Assembly (NCBI GenBank): GCA_038501625.1
Contig: JAZAYU010000005.1
Location: forward strand, 12,363,484-12,427,483
Direction of reading: 5' to 3'
DNA length: 64,000 nucleotides
Origin: Corbicula japonica
Taxonomy: Eukaryota > Mollusca > Bivalvia > Venerida > Cyrenidae
Shown here: one piece after another, positions 50,050-60,963 of the stretch
Numbering within the stretch: the first letter of the stretch is position 1
How the letters are laid out: every line of letters begins with the position of its first letter
Position numbers and translations under genes: made by a program
Notes under the pieces: model-generated
Told to the model about the DNA's origin: nothing
The model's input: the letters and a program-made list of their open reading frames with translations, nothing else
Database searches by the model: none

Positions 50050-50420
50050 CATTGCTTTACTCCACACGTACACCTTTTATCCAATGTGATAATGGTGTAG
50101 AATAGTGTTGTCTGATCAGTATCTATACCATTCGCTTTTAGCAGGTTATTCTTCCAGGTTATTTCTGACCAAGGTGTGACCAGTGTAGAACAAGATCAGA
50201 TGGCATTAACCCTTTCCCGTACAGATACACCTTTATTGCTAGGGCTAACAGTTTAGATCCAGATCAGCCGGCACATCCGGATGTGCCGGCTGATCTGGAT
50301 CTACACTGGTTGCACATGCGTAAAAATGCGTATCTAAACAGGAAAGGGTTAATGAGTCAGAAGATCTGGATCTATACTGGTTTCACATGTGTTAAAATGC
50401 ATACATATGGAGTAAAGGCT
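50050..50420. mobile_element. Family A MITE interrupted by a second family A MITE at TTAA
   Basis: The outer copy is 50050-50205 plus 50353-50420 (CCATTGCTTTACTCCACACG, CTGATCAGTATCTATACCAT, GGTTATTTCTGACCAAGGTG, then GAAGATCTGGATCTATACTG). The inner copy, 50206-50352, begins TTAACCCTTTCCCGT and ends GGAAAGGGTTAA, and is a nearly perfect hairpin around CACATCCGGATGTG. Removing the inner copy with one TTAA restores the outer copy. Confidence 0.85.
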
Positions 50421-51608
50421 TTATAATTTATAAACCATTTTTGATGGAATAATTGTATTGTCTAAAGTCACATAAGCCTAAATTTGTTCTTTAAAGCATC
50501 AAATATGAAACTTTGATTATCAAGGAACATATAGTTTAAGTTCAGTTTCTTTATTCTGGTGGTATTATAGTACTTTATTCTGTTAGTATACCAAAATACC
50601 ATGTAACCATTGTAACTGTATTTCAACATGCATAAGATGTAGAACTAATATGAAAAATACATGCTCTAAAATTGTTAAAACTATGTGATATATTTATTTT
50701 GTGAAATAAAGTTTGGCCATCTACTTGTCGTAGTTGTCATTTGCCTCAGAATACATGAAAGTCTCAGAACTTGTGTTTTTATCAGGTATTTTCAATGTTT
50801 CTATGAGTACTTGTGTGTGAAATAAATATGTGATGTGGCATGACAAATGGGGGCTTATAGCCTGCATCATGACAATTAGGGGCTTATATCCTATGTGACC
50901 AGTGACTGTGCATTTTCTCAGTCAGATCAGAGTCAACACTGTTCACCAGTTAAGTGAGAGAAACATTCTTAATGCATCTAGAAAATAGTTCTTTTCAGAC
51001 CTTTTTCACATTTTAATACGGGTCTACCACTTATCACAAAGTCTGTAAGCCCCATTATTTCGTGGATTTCATGTGTATAGGACAATGAAACCCAGGTGTC
51101 AAAACAAACTTAAACTTTCAATTAGCAAAAACTAGCAGTAGCACATGTGAAGGCACAAACAGTCTCGCTCGGAGCAAACAAGAAAAGACACATTTTCGCA
51201 GGATCCAGCTCATTTCAATTCAGCAATAAAAAACATCAAACAAAATGGGTGTTCTTCTGATAGCGCTTTCAGCATAATAAAATAATTAAATACAGCAAAC
51301 TGACAGAATCATCGTTAACTTTATGACCTTTTTTCATTGTTTCTGAAGCTATTTCACTTAAAATTGATCATATCAGTATTTTGTGTTGATTTTTTTTAAA
51401 TCCACAGTCTTATCATCTTAATTTTGTTGAATGTTCAAAATAATTTTTAACTTCCACTTATTTTGGAATATTTTTCCCAGACAAAATGACCATGTAATTA
51501 GAGGAATCATTTCACTAACTGTTCTTAATTTGACAGAAAAGTGCATTTTTGGTCCAGATCTGTTCTGCATATGTTTTAAACACGAGACAGGATGGTAATC
51601 ACAGGTGA
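50421..51608. other. Intergenic region downstream of ENY2
   Basis: AT-rich. A near-repeat GGGGCTTATA occurs twice at about 50850-50890. The - strand 3' UTR and poly(A) site of ENY2 must start here, but I cannot place the cleavage site. No open reading frame that I would call a gene. Confidence 0.5.
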
Positions 51609-54395
51609 TCAGCTTTGTTGTGCAAGGAATGTACGGATTCTCTGAAGTAATTCTTTCTTAACTGTATCAGGAACCAAAGCTGAAATGAGAAATTTTACAT
51701 ATTTGCCAGCATAATCAATATATTTAATAGTTGATCACTAATTTGAGTTTTTAATTTAAATAAGTCTTTGTATTACTGCAAACTGCTCAAGAAAAACTTG
51801 TTACCAGCTGAGTTACATTTTTTGCATACCCAGAAAAATAAACAAGAGAAGTAAATTAAATTTTGTTATATTAACATTGTAAAATAAGCTATATCCGAGA
51901 TCTCACAACATAGACAAAAGCATAAGTTATCCATCAAATCATGAAAGAAAATAAATGAAGATCTGTAAATTTTTAATTGAGGAGAACAGAAATTTCAAAA
52001 TAAAAAAACCCCAACACAATAGCTCAGACACTTACATCGCCCTTTTGGAGTGATATCGGCAACCAGGTCATCAACAGTAATGTGTTCAAGGCCTTTCTGC
52101 TTCACAACCTCTACAAACAGAAAAAAAAACAACACCAGTTGATTTTCTTAGATTTGAAGTAAATGATGAGCTTTGATAATGAATGCAATTGTTGATGCTG
52201 GTAAAATACATAGTTTAACTCCTGAATATGGTCTGAAATGCTTAAATCCTAATTATCCTATTAGTGGACATAAAACTTCTTTCATTACCAATTATGATCA
52301 GTTATTTTTTGTAATTACTATTACTCTTGACATGCTGCAAACCAAAAACAAAATATCATTACTCTTGACATGCTGCAAACCAAGAACAAAATATCATCAG
52401 GGGTTCCACTAGCTGCTGAATCCCATGGGTCATTTTATCCTTTTAAGGGATTCTCTCGATTATAAGCCAAAATACCAGTAATTTAAGGGAAAAATGACTT
52501 TTCAGCTAAAATCCTAGGGGTCAAAATAAGGCTTTTTGGAAATTTCAAGGGTCACAGGGTCATCTCCCAGGTCAAATGGAACCCCTGATCATGACCCATG
52601 GTTATACATCCAAGAATGAAAACCAATCTCAAATCTCAAGCTTGTTAATTTGTCATATCTGAGACTGTGCTAAGTTTGAACCTTTTCTCAGAGGATATGA
52701 TTTTACCCACTGTGCAACCTGTATGGATCCAGATCTACACTATTTGTTTCTTGGTAAAAAAAATCTAGTCTAAAAACTTACAGTGAAGATTCTGATTAAA
52801 CATGCAGGCTGATACGGATCTTCTCTTAATCTATTGATGAAAACGCCATATCACACAGAGTAAAGAGTTGAAACAATTATTATTGGTGGGATCTGAGATT
52901 TGTCTTTATTTTCCTTTTCATAACCTTGAGACCACATTTCTTACATTTGTGAAAAGCCTGATGACAACTCATATTTGCAATGTTGTTTGGTACTATTTTT
53001 TTGACAAACTAACTTTGCAAAGTTGATAGGTATTTAACCTTGACAACCTACCTTTACAATGTTGTTTGAGTTGATCTCTCCAGCCACATTCAACTAGCCG
53101 TGTTCTTAGCAGCTCCTTCAATCTGCAAATTTATTATATTTTTAAAACCATGGTAAGGTTATCATAACCACTTTACTGAAATATCTGAAGACTATTAATT
53201 TCCTTAAACATTTTTACGACATTTACCAAATTTTATAATTTTTTATCCTGTGGAGCCTTGGACTTTAAAATGTGAAACACGATGACAAAATAGGGTTTAT
53301 TGATGAGTTAAGTGTAGACCTTCAAATCAAATTGCGAACTTACATGCTTTAAAAAGGATCTAAACTTTTCCTTTGATGAATTAAAAAAATACTTTTCTGA
53401 CTGAATGGGGAAGAGTATAGACCCTGATCAGACTGCATGCAAGGGCAGGCTGATCTGAGTTTAATCCAGTTGCCTAGGTCACATCTTGCAAATGTTTTTT
53501 TTTTTTTTTTTAATTTGTGTTTTATTTATAAGAGTTTTTATGCATTTACACCTTAGACAAATAGATTTAAAGTTATAATAACACCTACTCCACTGGATAA
53601 TAACAGAATATTTCACAATGTTCTTTTGTCTCACAACACAAAGTTGTAACAGAACATTATGTTACCTTTCTCTTTCACCAGTTTCCACAAGTTTTTGATT
53701 GATTGTTGCTCGCATCTGTGCATCTTTAATTTTTCTTTCTTGAAGGCTGGAAATAAAAGGCAATATGATGTTGGCTGCACTGCTCATTACCTGTAGACTA
53801 TGTAACCCTTGACCTAACAATATTGGATTTAGATGCAGCAAATTATACCGGAGACAGAGGCAAAGAAGCAAGTCTTGTGCTCTACTAATTTTAACAGTAG
53901 GAGTGCCTGAATGAGACAACTATGCTATTTCTTGGACCAAAAGCTCCGCAAGAAATAGCCTGAAATTCAGCAAAGATCTGCTTCTGTTATTCATCGTTGG
54001 AAAGTTGGTCAGTAACACTGATTAGTCTGTTCAGTTATCATATTTGTTATCTGGTCTACAGTAGGAATTAGTTGTTTATACCAACATTTTACAAATTTGA
54101 AGACATGTGTTTGTACAATGATCGACTGGGTGTAATACAATATTAAAAAAATTATCCAAGGCTTAAAGCGCTTTACAAAGTTTACTTTTCAAAACAAAAA
54201 GAAAATGCATGGAAACGATCGTCGTATACGCTGGAAGATTTTCATAGAAAAAATATGGTTCACGGATTAATAGGTCATACGATAGCTTCATCTTTTGTTA
54301 AGTAAAAAGATGATAGAGAATTGCGATAGTGACATAATTACGCTTAATTAACAGATTTGGTCACCACAACAAAAATTGTTCACTTACTCCGCCAT
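51609..54395 (-). CDS. eny2: ENY2, SAGA/TREX-2 subunit, complete (101 aa)
   Basis: Five exons on the complement: 54388-54395, 53666-53746, 53052-53122, 52036-52110, 51609-51679. They sum to 306 nt, giving 101 residues plus TGA; vertebrate ENY2 is also about 101 residues. The protein begins [20 protein letters not shown], continues [14 protein letters not shown], then [33 protein letters not shown] and [20 protein letters not shown]. All junctions are GT-AG and in phase, and the first exon codes only MA plus two bases. ENY2 bridges the SAGA H2B deubiquitinase module and the TREX-2 mRNA-export complex as a small helical clamp. The longer open frame on the same strand running to 53919 is intron read-through. 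The gene is convergent with CEP192 and divergent from the AAA ATPase. Confidence 0.97.
52321..52396. repeat. Two-copy direct repeat in an ENY2 intron
   Basis: ACTCTTGACATGCTGCAAAC and the next 16 bases occur twice in succession, differing at one or two positions (AAAAAC versus AAGAAC). Probably a recent local duplication in the intron 52111-53051. Confidence 0.75.
52396..52589. mobile_element. Family C MITE, copy 2
   Basis: TCAGGGGTTCCACTAGCTGC at the left and AAATGGAACCCCTGA at the right give inverted ends of about 11 bases. The internal AAGGGTCACAGGGTCATCTC matches the copy at 36540-36744. Confidence 0.75.
52600..52874. repeat. Family B fragment then decayed family A MITE in an ENY2 intron
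   Basis: 52607-52640 (GAATGAAAACCAATCTCAAA) is a family B arm. 52703-52874 (TGTGCAACCTGTATGGATCC, AGGCTGATACGGATCTTC, AGAGTAAAGAGTTGAA) is a decayed family A copy. A smaller family A remnant lies at about 53395-53480. Confidence 0.55.
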
Positions 54396-54942
54396 TTTGA
54401 AATTTGTAAACAGCTAAAATCCGTCATGCACGGTCCAGTTTCATGTCCGGTCTGAAACTGGGTAGACGGAATGTTTCGGGGTCAATATTTTTCGTACAAT
54501 CATGGAATAAAAAACGAAAAAGGAAAAAAAACATACGAAAAACTTTAAGTTTTTGTTCCAAGCTTGAACCGCTTATGCTTAAAATAGAAAGCGTATGAAA
54601 GCTAACAGTTACCAAAGAATTACGCGTACCCTGTTCATGACAGTGTTCATTTATACCCGTCAGTTTCATTTGATGTGTCATATTATACATTTATATAAAC
54701 CTGTGATATATGTGGATTATGATTTCATTTGATTTTTTGAAAGTGTCCATTTAAAAAAGCGAAAACATCATTTAAAACATCACCACCTTTATCATCAACA
54801 GCAACTCTGTGGAATTATGGTACGGCGACAAAGATATGACTCTTGGTCATATGCACGAGTAAAATAGGATATATTTAGCCATTGCACGGTGAACTAATTA
54901 GGGTATATATATTGGATTGTGGATTTGTTTAAATTGTGATTC
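54396..54942. promoter_or_regulatory. Divergent promoter region between ENY2 and the AAA ATPase gene
   Basis: 547 bases separate the two start codons on opposite strands, so both 5' UTRs and core promoters must lie here unless an upstream non-coding exon exists. I see no TATA box or CpG island that I would call. The open frame at 54424-54690 on the - strand shows no recognisable domain and is probably chance. Confidence 0.5.
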
Positions 54943-57900
54943 ATGATCAACCACAGCCAAACCTACGAAAAGGAGGAAATTTCAGTGGATTGTACTGCAG
55001 TAAGTGATTCGTGATTTAGATCTATTACATTTTATGATGGTAAGGATAGATCCAGAGTGTTGATTTTGCTATCCACGCAGTTTATACGTTATCCACATAA
55101 CATAAAATAACTAATATGTTTTCGTGAATGCTATTGAGTACTGACCAGGTCATTATATTTTTATTGCAGATCACAGTGTATGTCCAGTGTGTGAAGTATG
55201 TCAGGCCAGTCGGGTAAAGATGATTTATTTATTCAGTCTAGTGACCTTATTTGTACTGTAACAACATCGCGTGCTGTTAATTCAGTAAGAGATTTTTTTA
55301 CTCTCGGGCTAATGTAGACATATTTAAAAACAAAATAACAACAAAAACAAACTTAAAAAAATGATTAACTAAACACCAGCAAATTCATCGGTTAAATTGA
55401 AACCTGCCACAAACTGATGGAAAGCTGTCCCTATTCTCAAGGCCGACTCCAGCCGAGGTACATGTAACTCTTTGGCAATGTTTGAAGTCTACTAAGTTAT
55501 TATTTGCAAAAGTGCAGCAGTGATATTATTTCTGAGTAAGTTTTTTTTAAATCTTAAAATGTAAATATTTTTTCTAGTATTGTGTTGTTGTTGTTTTTTC
55601 AGTGCTGCCAGACATGATTCTGTAAAAGCATTTCTAGCATGTAAGTATGACGTATGCCCAAGGTTATAAAGCTGAGTTTGGAAACCAGTCTCAAATCTCA
55701 GTTTTATAACCTTCAGCCCTGGTCCCATCATGTATTAACTCTTTATCAGCCAAATATCTGTTACTATATATTTGGAAAAAAAATTTGCTAATTATAACTT
55801 GTTTATGTGAAATTTGTAGAAGGGGTGGAATTTATTGCAAGACGACACTTTCGGGTCTTGATTGAAATTTTAATAAATCAGCACTATTTTTAATGCGCTG
55901 CTTCCGGATTCGTACACTGTGATCTTATACCAACATACTTTCATTTCCAATTATTATAAATTAAACTGAACTATTTTAACCTTAACATTTAATTTCAGCT
56001 GTAGTGATAACAAAAGACAATGTCACAATGACATCATGGGAATTTGTCATAGGATTACAAGAAGCTAAAGAAAAGTTGAAGAAATTGATCATTCTCCCGG
56101 CGAAATTCCCACAGCTGTTTACAGGTTTGTTTACTAATTTAAATCGCAAGGAAGATCCGTAAACCGAAACTTATCATTTTTTAACCTATATTTTACCCAT
56201 TCAACCTTTGTGACAGTTTATACAATGTTCATATGTCGCAAAGCACCTTCTACTAATATTTGCACTCATCAGCCTTGGTTACGATCCATAATATTTTTTT
56301 TCACAAACTAATAGAAAGTGCACAATCTTTGGAAATATATCACCGAAGACAGAGCTTTCCCATGGAGTACCTCGTACAGGATGATAATCCGAATCTTTTG
56401 TAATGATGTCTTTATTTATATTTATTCATATTTATTTTCCTTGCAGCATATGCTTTACACCGATTCTATATATTTACAGGAGCAAGAAAACCTCAATCCT
56501 CCGGAATACTGCTTTACGGAGTAAATATTATTTTATTTTCACAATTAATAAACCATACAATAGCATAATACGGTGCACTGACGCAATATGAGAAACTTTG
56601 TAATATGTATAGATCCTTATCAAATTTTGGGCTTACATGGTCAGGAAAGTATCAAAAGCGTTTAGTAGATGAATTAAAGCCTTTTATGACTAGATGGCAA
56701 ACCAGACTGCAAGGAAGCGCAGGATGATCTGGATCTACACTGGTCACATCTATAGGCCATACAGCTCCGTTTTATCACTGCTGGTGTAGACATGTTAACA
56801 TTACACCAATGACATTCAGTATCCTATGGGTCCGTATCAATCTGCAAATTAGCCCAGTCTGATCTGGATCTACACTGGTAGTTTCACAGTAAGAAATAAC
56901 GTAAACAGTATAGATCCTGATCAGATTTACTGAATGCAAAGGCTTATCTGAATCTACGCTGTTCAACCGTCCGATAATATGATATTATATCAGTGGAGTA
57001 TACTGTTAAATTAAGGTGTTATGATCTAATTGTAAAAAGGCATGAAACTTATTTTTTACAAATAATATTAAGTCTCTCAGTTAAAGCGTGTATAATTACT
57101 GCTACTTATACATAGGTGTAACAAAAGATGAAGCATCACAAAAACAAATTTTAACAAAATTTAACTATAGTGCATCATTACTGTAAGGGAAGTAACCGCT
57201 ACGAGGACATTTCCAAACTCTAACACAGTGGTCTTCCTTTGACGCTACTAGAATATTTTATGGCAATTGGCATCTGTACAAGACACAACACTGGCATGGG
57301 ACTCGGTCCTTTAGTGCACTGAGCAACTTGAGTACTTTTAGTGCCTTAATATGATTTATGTTGAATATTTATTAGATTAATAATTACATATTTCGCGATG
57401 CTGAGTTTTCTGCATGATACTAATCCACTGACATTCTGTAGGTACTAGTTGCAATATTTTGCACTCGTGATATTGTTATCGTAACCAGGGTTTCACTACT
57501 ATTACTTGTACTCGCACTTACTCGAGTACCAATTTTCAAGTACTCATCTTAAATTACGAGTACAAGTACTCGTACTTACTTAAGTACTGAAGAAAAATGG
57601 TCAGTACTTGTGAGTACATTACGAGTACTATATGAGTACTTTCACACTTTAATGAAATAATATGAACTTAAATAACTTAACCTTATGAAGTGTATATATA
57701 AAATGGAAAGGCAAGAAATAATTTATTAATATCACATAATTTTTGGGCAGGTTTATTAACAACGTTTCTATATGCTGTTATGTACTTACTTGTTTTTTAA
57801 TGCTATTGCGTTATATTAAATCATTAAATAAATCATTATAATTGTCAATGGTTGAAATACCTTACTAAAATTTACAGTGCATTCAGTTAGATTATAAGAT

Positions 57901-58823
57901 TTAGCAATGATTTCAACAGAACTGATTATCACCTTACAATAATACAATGGAAGATAACATGTTTCTAACCTTAGCAAACATGATTATAGTGAGACCAGTT
58001 AGGTGTAGATGACACGTTTGAAAGGCTAATGATGTTACTATGCAATACTTGTGAACTAGACTGTTAAACTAGTTTTTTATGGTCACTTTTTTCAATAATG
58101 GAATTCTTATGATTTCTGTATGTGTTAATGTATGTGTTAATATATATTTTGTCAAGTGACAATGTCAATAATAAAATTATCATTACTTCATTATAAATAA
58201 AATTATACGAGCATATCAGATTTGTTGAATGCAAAAACTCGACCGAATGGTAAATATAGCGAATGTCCTCAAGCAGATCTTTGTCCAGTGCCCAAGGTTA
58301 TAAAGCTGAGCATGGAAACCAGTCTCAAATCTCAAGCATCTGATTGGCTGAAATGGAGACTGGTCGCCATTTCAGCCAATCAGATGCTTGAGATTTGAGA
58401 CTAGTTTCCAATCTCAATTTTATAATCTTCAGCTCAGTATGAAGTCTGTGAAATCTTAATTTTTACCTCAGTGGTTCCGGTCCATCAAAAAAACATGACC
58501 GCTTGTTTTGTAAACTAAAATTTACTAAAATTCGTTTAAAACATATTTTCTCAAAATGTTTCGAACGGCTCCAGTAAATTGTTGTTTAGTTTTCGGCCAT
58601 CTTTTACTTTGTATATATTAGATTTACGTGTGTTCTTTTCGAAAAAAAAGTGAATTATTTTAGATTTTTGTTTTAATTATTGTGTACGCTCTTTGTAGCC
58701 TCCAGGCACTGGGAAGACGTTACTGGCCCGAGCTGTGCTAACCGAGCTGATCTCAACTGATGCACTGTGCTTAAGTTTCTCGGTCTACGACCTGCTGACG
58801 AAATGGCAAGGGGATCCAATCAG
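54943..58823 (+). CDS. VPS4/katanin-like AAA ATPase, first six exons (partial)
   Basis: Exons 54943-54999, 55170-55213, 55603-55640, 55999-56124, 56480-56520 and 58699-58823, GT-AG and in phase from ATG at 54943 (431 nt, about 143 residues). A short N-terminus, MINHSQTYEKEEISVDCTA, then ARHDSVKAFLASVVITKDNV, then WEFVIGLQEAKEKLKKLIIL with PAKFPQLFTG and GILLYG: the entry to a type-I AAA domain of the VPS4/katanin/spastin group. Walker A is GPPGTGKT, formed across the splice at 56520/58699. The pore-loop segment is DLLTKWQGDP (VPS4 has KWLGES). Only about 60 residues precede the AAA domain, too few for a standard MIT domain. Walker B and the rest are not found before 64000, so the gene continues beyond the window or is truncated. 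Confidence 0.72.
55660..55722. repeat. Family B MITE remnant in an AAA-gene intron
   Basis: AAGGTTATAAAGCTGAGTTT, GGAAACCAGTCTCAAATCTC, then directly TTTTATAACCTTCAGCC: both outer arms with the centre deleted. It starts 19 bases after the donor at 55640. Confidence 0.7.
56690..57005. repeat. Two family A MITE remnants in the 2.2-kb AAA-gene intron
   Basis: 56690-56760 has GATGATCTGGATCTACACTG. 56826-57005 has CTGATCTGGATCTACACTGG, AGAAATAACGTAAACAGTAT, GATCCTGATCAGATTTAC and GAATCTACGCTGTTC. Ends are decayed. Confidence 0.6.
57487..57660. repeat. GTACT-rich repeat
   Basis: CAGGGTTTCACTACTATTAC leads into many GTACT/AGTAC units (ACTCGAGTACC, AAGTACTCGTACTTAC, GTGAGTACATTACGAGTACT). The CAGGGTTTC start resembles hAT-type ends, but I find no matching right end. 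Possibly a truncated MITE. Confidence 0.4.
58289..58432. mobile_element. Family B foldback MITE, full copy
   Basis: GCCCAAGGTTATAAAGCTGA at the left, AATTTTATAATCTTCAGC at the right, with GCATCTGATTGGCTGAAATG and CATTTCAGCCAATCAGATGC as inner arms: a nearly perfect palindrome with two opposed CCAAT boxes. It lies in the AAA-gene intron 56521-58698. Confidence 0.88.
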
Positions 58824-59320
58824 GTAGATATTGTTTTGGGCGGAAACAGGTTTCGTTTAGGTTAAAGGCCACTAATTCAAATTCCCTTAACTTTCACTAT
58901 TGCATTTCATGAAATTCTGAATTTACTTTAGGATATTAAGCCCTTGAAAACTTACGAATTTGAATAGAAAGAACATAGAGACACGTTAAAATTCCACTTT
59001 AATCATAGCATGATAAATAACGTGACTGTTTCTACATGTTAGCCAGATTTGTATCACCCTAGTCTCTGCGTAACTTTTGTTAACTTCTATCAAGTTGCAT
59101 TTTTAATGCGAAACATTTAATAAAATAACCAATTTCACAATTATTTTCTTTAGCTTATTACATTAATCATACATTTTCTTAAAATTATTTTCATTTTAAA
59201 TTTAAAATTTCATTTTCTACCCACCAATTGCGACTTCCTGTTATAGTTACTAGTTCAGTGGTATACTTGTGGCGTGTGTTATACCTATTGTACGAGGGAT
59301 CGTATTCCAACGTGCAACGA
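58824..59320. other. Sequence after the last visible AAA exon
   Basis: Starts with a good donor (GTAGAT). AT-rich; no following AAA exon (Walker B or second region of homology) found. Nothing else recognised. Confidence 0.5.
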
Positions 59321-59324
59321 ATTA

Positions 59325-59490
59325 TTATGTCCCCAATCCCGGGGGATAGGGAACATAATTATAGTGATCACATATTTTGTCCGTCCGTCACAAATCAGGT
59401 TTCAAAAACTAAATATAAACGTGTTAACACCAATACGATAGTGTCGCATAAAATCAACACAATTTTTGACACTACAAGTATCCTATGGAA
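59325..59490 (+). repeat. Truncated 5' end of an array-type element
   Basis: TTATGTCCCCAATCCCGGGG with GGATAGGGAACATAATTATA is a foldback like the 5' ends of the other HINE families, followed by TTTTGTCCGTCCGTCACAAA and TCAGGTTTCAAAAACT. No array or 3' end follows; the reverse-transcriptase fragment begins immediately. Confidence 0.5.
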
Positions 59491-59499
59491 ACTATCTGA

Positions 59500-60010
59500 T
59501 GAGAGATGATTTTAATTTTAATATAGTAAATTTTCCGTTTCTAGACGGCGATGTTCCTCGTGCAACTTCTTACGGGGTTTATATCTCACAGCTTGTTCGC
59601 TTTTCAAGAGCTTGCAACGATGTGAATGATTTTAATGAACGTAATCTTTGCATGACAGAAAAACTTTTAAAACAAGGTTATCGGTATCACAAATTAAGGA
59701 AAACCTTTTGCAAGTTTTATCGCCGATATCCAGATCTAATTCATAAATACAGCTGCAGTTTAAAATCACTATTGCAACAAGGAATTTCAAAGCCAGTTTT
59801 TTTATGGAGATTTAATTTATAAACTTAAGAAGATAAAAGGCGATGTTAATTTCTCCCGGTTATTCGTAAAAACCATCTGTAAATTTAAAAAGAAAGGTTA
59901 CCAACATGATATTTTACAGCGCTCTGCAGGCCTGGTGATTAACCCATCTACAGTTGATCATTATGCTTAACTCTTTGGTTGCACGACGGTGGCAGGGGTG
60001 TAAGAGTTTA
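59500..60010 (+). pseudogene. Reverse-transcriptase C-terminal fragment, frameshifted
   Basis: The frame reads RDDFNFNIVNFPFLDGDVPR, then SYGVYISQLVRFSRACNDVN, DFNERNLCMTEKLLKQGYRY and LIHKYSCSLKSLLQQGISKP. This is the region just downstream of the RT catalytic core in a retroelement family common in molluscs and cnidarians. At a T run near 59797-59803 one base too many sends the frame to a stop; with one T fewer it continues IYKLKKIKGDVNFSRLF and on to LFGCTTVAGV, with further stops. The catalytic core is missing, so the copy is 5'-truncated and dead. Penelope-like is my best guess, since a GIY-YIG domain follows on the same strand, but the two may be separate elements. Confidence 0.62.
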
Positions 60011-60963
60011 TGAAAGTTTATGGGGAAATCTTTTCTTAAAAGAACCTAAAAGCTCGATTTGTTTCTTTTATCCCTGTCATCGTGTTCTTGCTGATTTTAC
60101 TCCAGGTGCTCTGGTCTCGGAAAGATCACTGAGTACCCGCCCTTTGGCTTTGCAATGCTATTAAATTCTTATGTTTATATGTTTGTATGCTTTTGCATGC
60201 AACATTGTTGAGCTGATAGGTGGGTTGGAGTTATTTCACCAAGACAATTTAGACTTGTTTTGTGATACGAGAACCTGTTGGGGCAAATTTGAGGTTGGTG
60301 CACCCTAGAACCTGGTTTAAACCCCCAGTGGCAATTTGTTTTGCCACTTACCGTTCCAAGGCGGTAACCCCAAAGGTTCTCTTGTTTATTAATTGTTTGT
60401 GGCGTCCTATTTGAATTGACATACATATATAAAACATGCGCTCTCTCTATCTTCCTCTCTTCTTTTTCGCTGCGTGGGGAGGCTGTGTTTTTTGAGTGTG
60501 GCGATTCCTGATATGCATATGTTGCTTTTTTATAATCACAGTAGTTTTGTCTGTGCTGTGTGGCGGCCGTAAAACGTCTCCCCGTACGTTCAATTAATAC
60601 TGTTATCGTTTCATCCCTCAGGGATTGTATTTTACAGTCATTTTTCACACCCCTCCCCACTCACCCAAATACTCTAATATACCACATTGAAGGTTGTATG
60701 TTCACCGACCTTCTGTTATATTTAAATGGTATTATTCTTGTGTATTATCTGGTTACAGAATTGGGCCTTTGTATATACTCGGAAGCACCATTTACAGTCC
60801 CATTTATTATTTAGGGATCAGTGATTCAACATGTCAATATCTTTAGATTGTTCTGCGTGCTATTTGTAGAAAAAAACCATAAGCGCGCAAACATTTACGT
60901 CATGTATTGCATGGTGACGTCACTTAAAAACTTGCGATATGACTGAAGGTCGCTAATCATATA
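60011..60963. other. Sequence between the two retroelement fragments
   Basis: GC content is higher than in the neighbours. There are several short open frames on both strands, none with a domain that I recognise, including the 161-codon frame at 60175-60660 on the - strand. It may be a degenerate linker or non-coding part of the retroelement. Confidence 0.35.

Noticed and set aside
53747..53919. N-terminal extension of ENY2 in the open frame to 53919
   Set aside because: The stretch precedes a good acceptor at 53747, and splicing from the exon at 54388-54395 gives the conserved start and the family's usual 101-residue length.
54424..54690. 88-codon open frame upstream of ENY2 on the - strand
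   Set aside because: No recognisable domain; it lies in the divergent promoter region, and ENY2 already has a complete start at 54395.
59228..59509. 93-codon open frame before the RT fragment
   Set aside because: It spans a truncated array-type repeat 5' end, has no domain match, and is in a different frame from the RT fragment.
60175..60660. 161-codon open frame on the - strand
   Set aside because: No recognisable domain, biased composition, and it lies within retroelement debris; likely chance.
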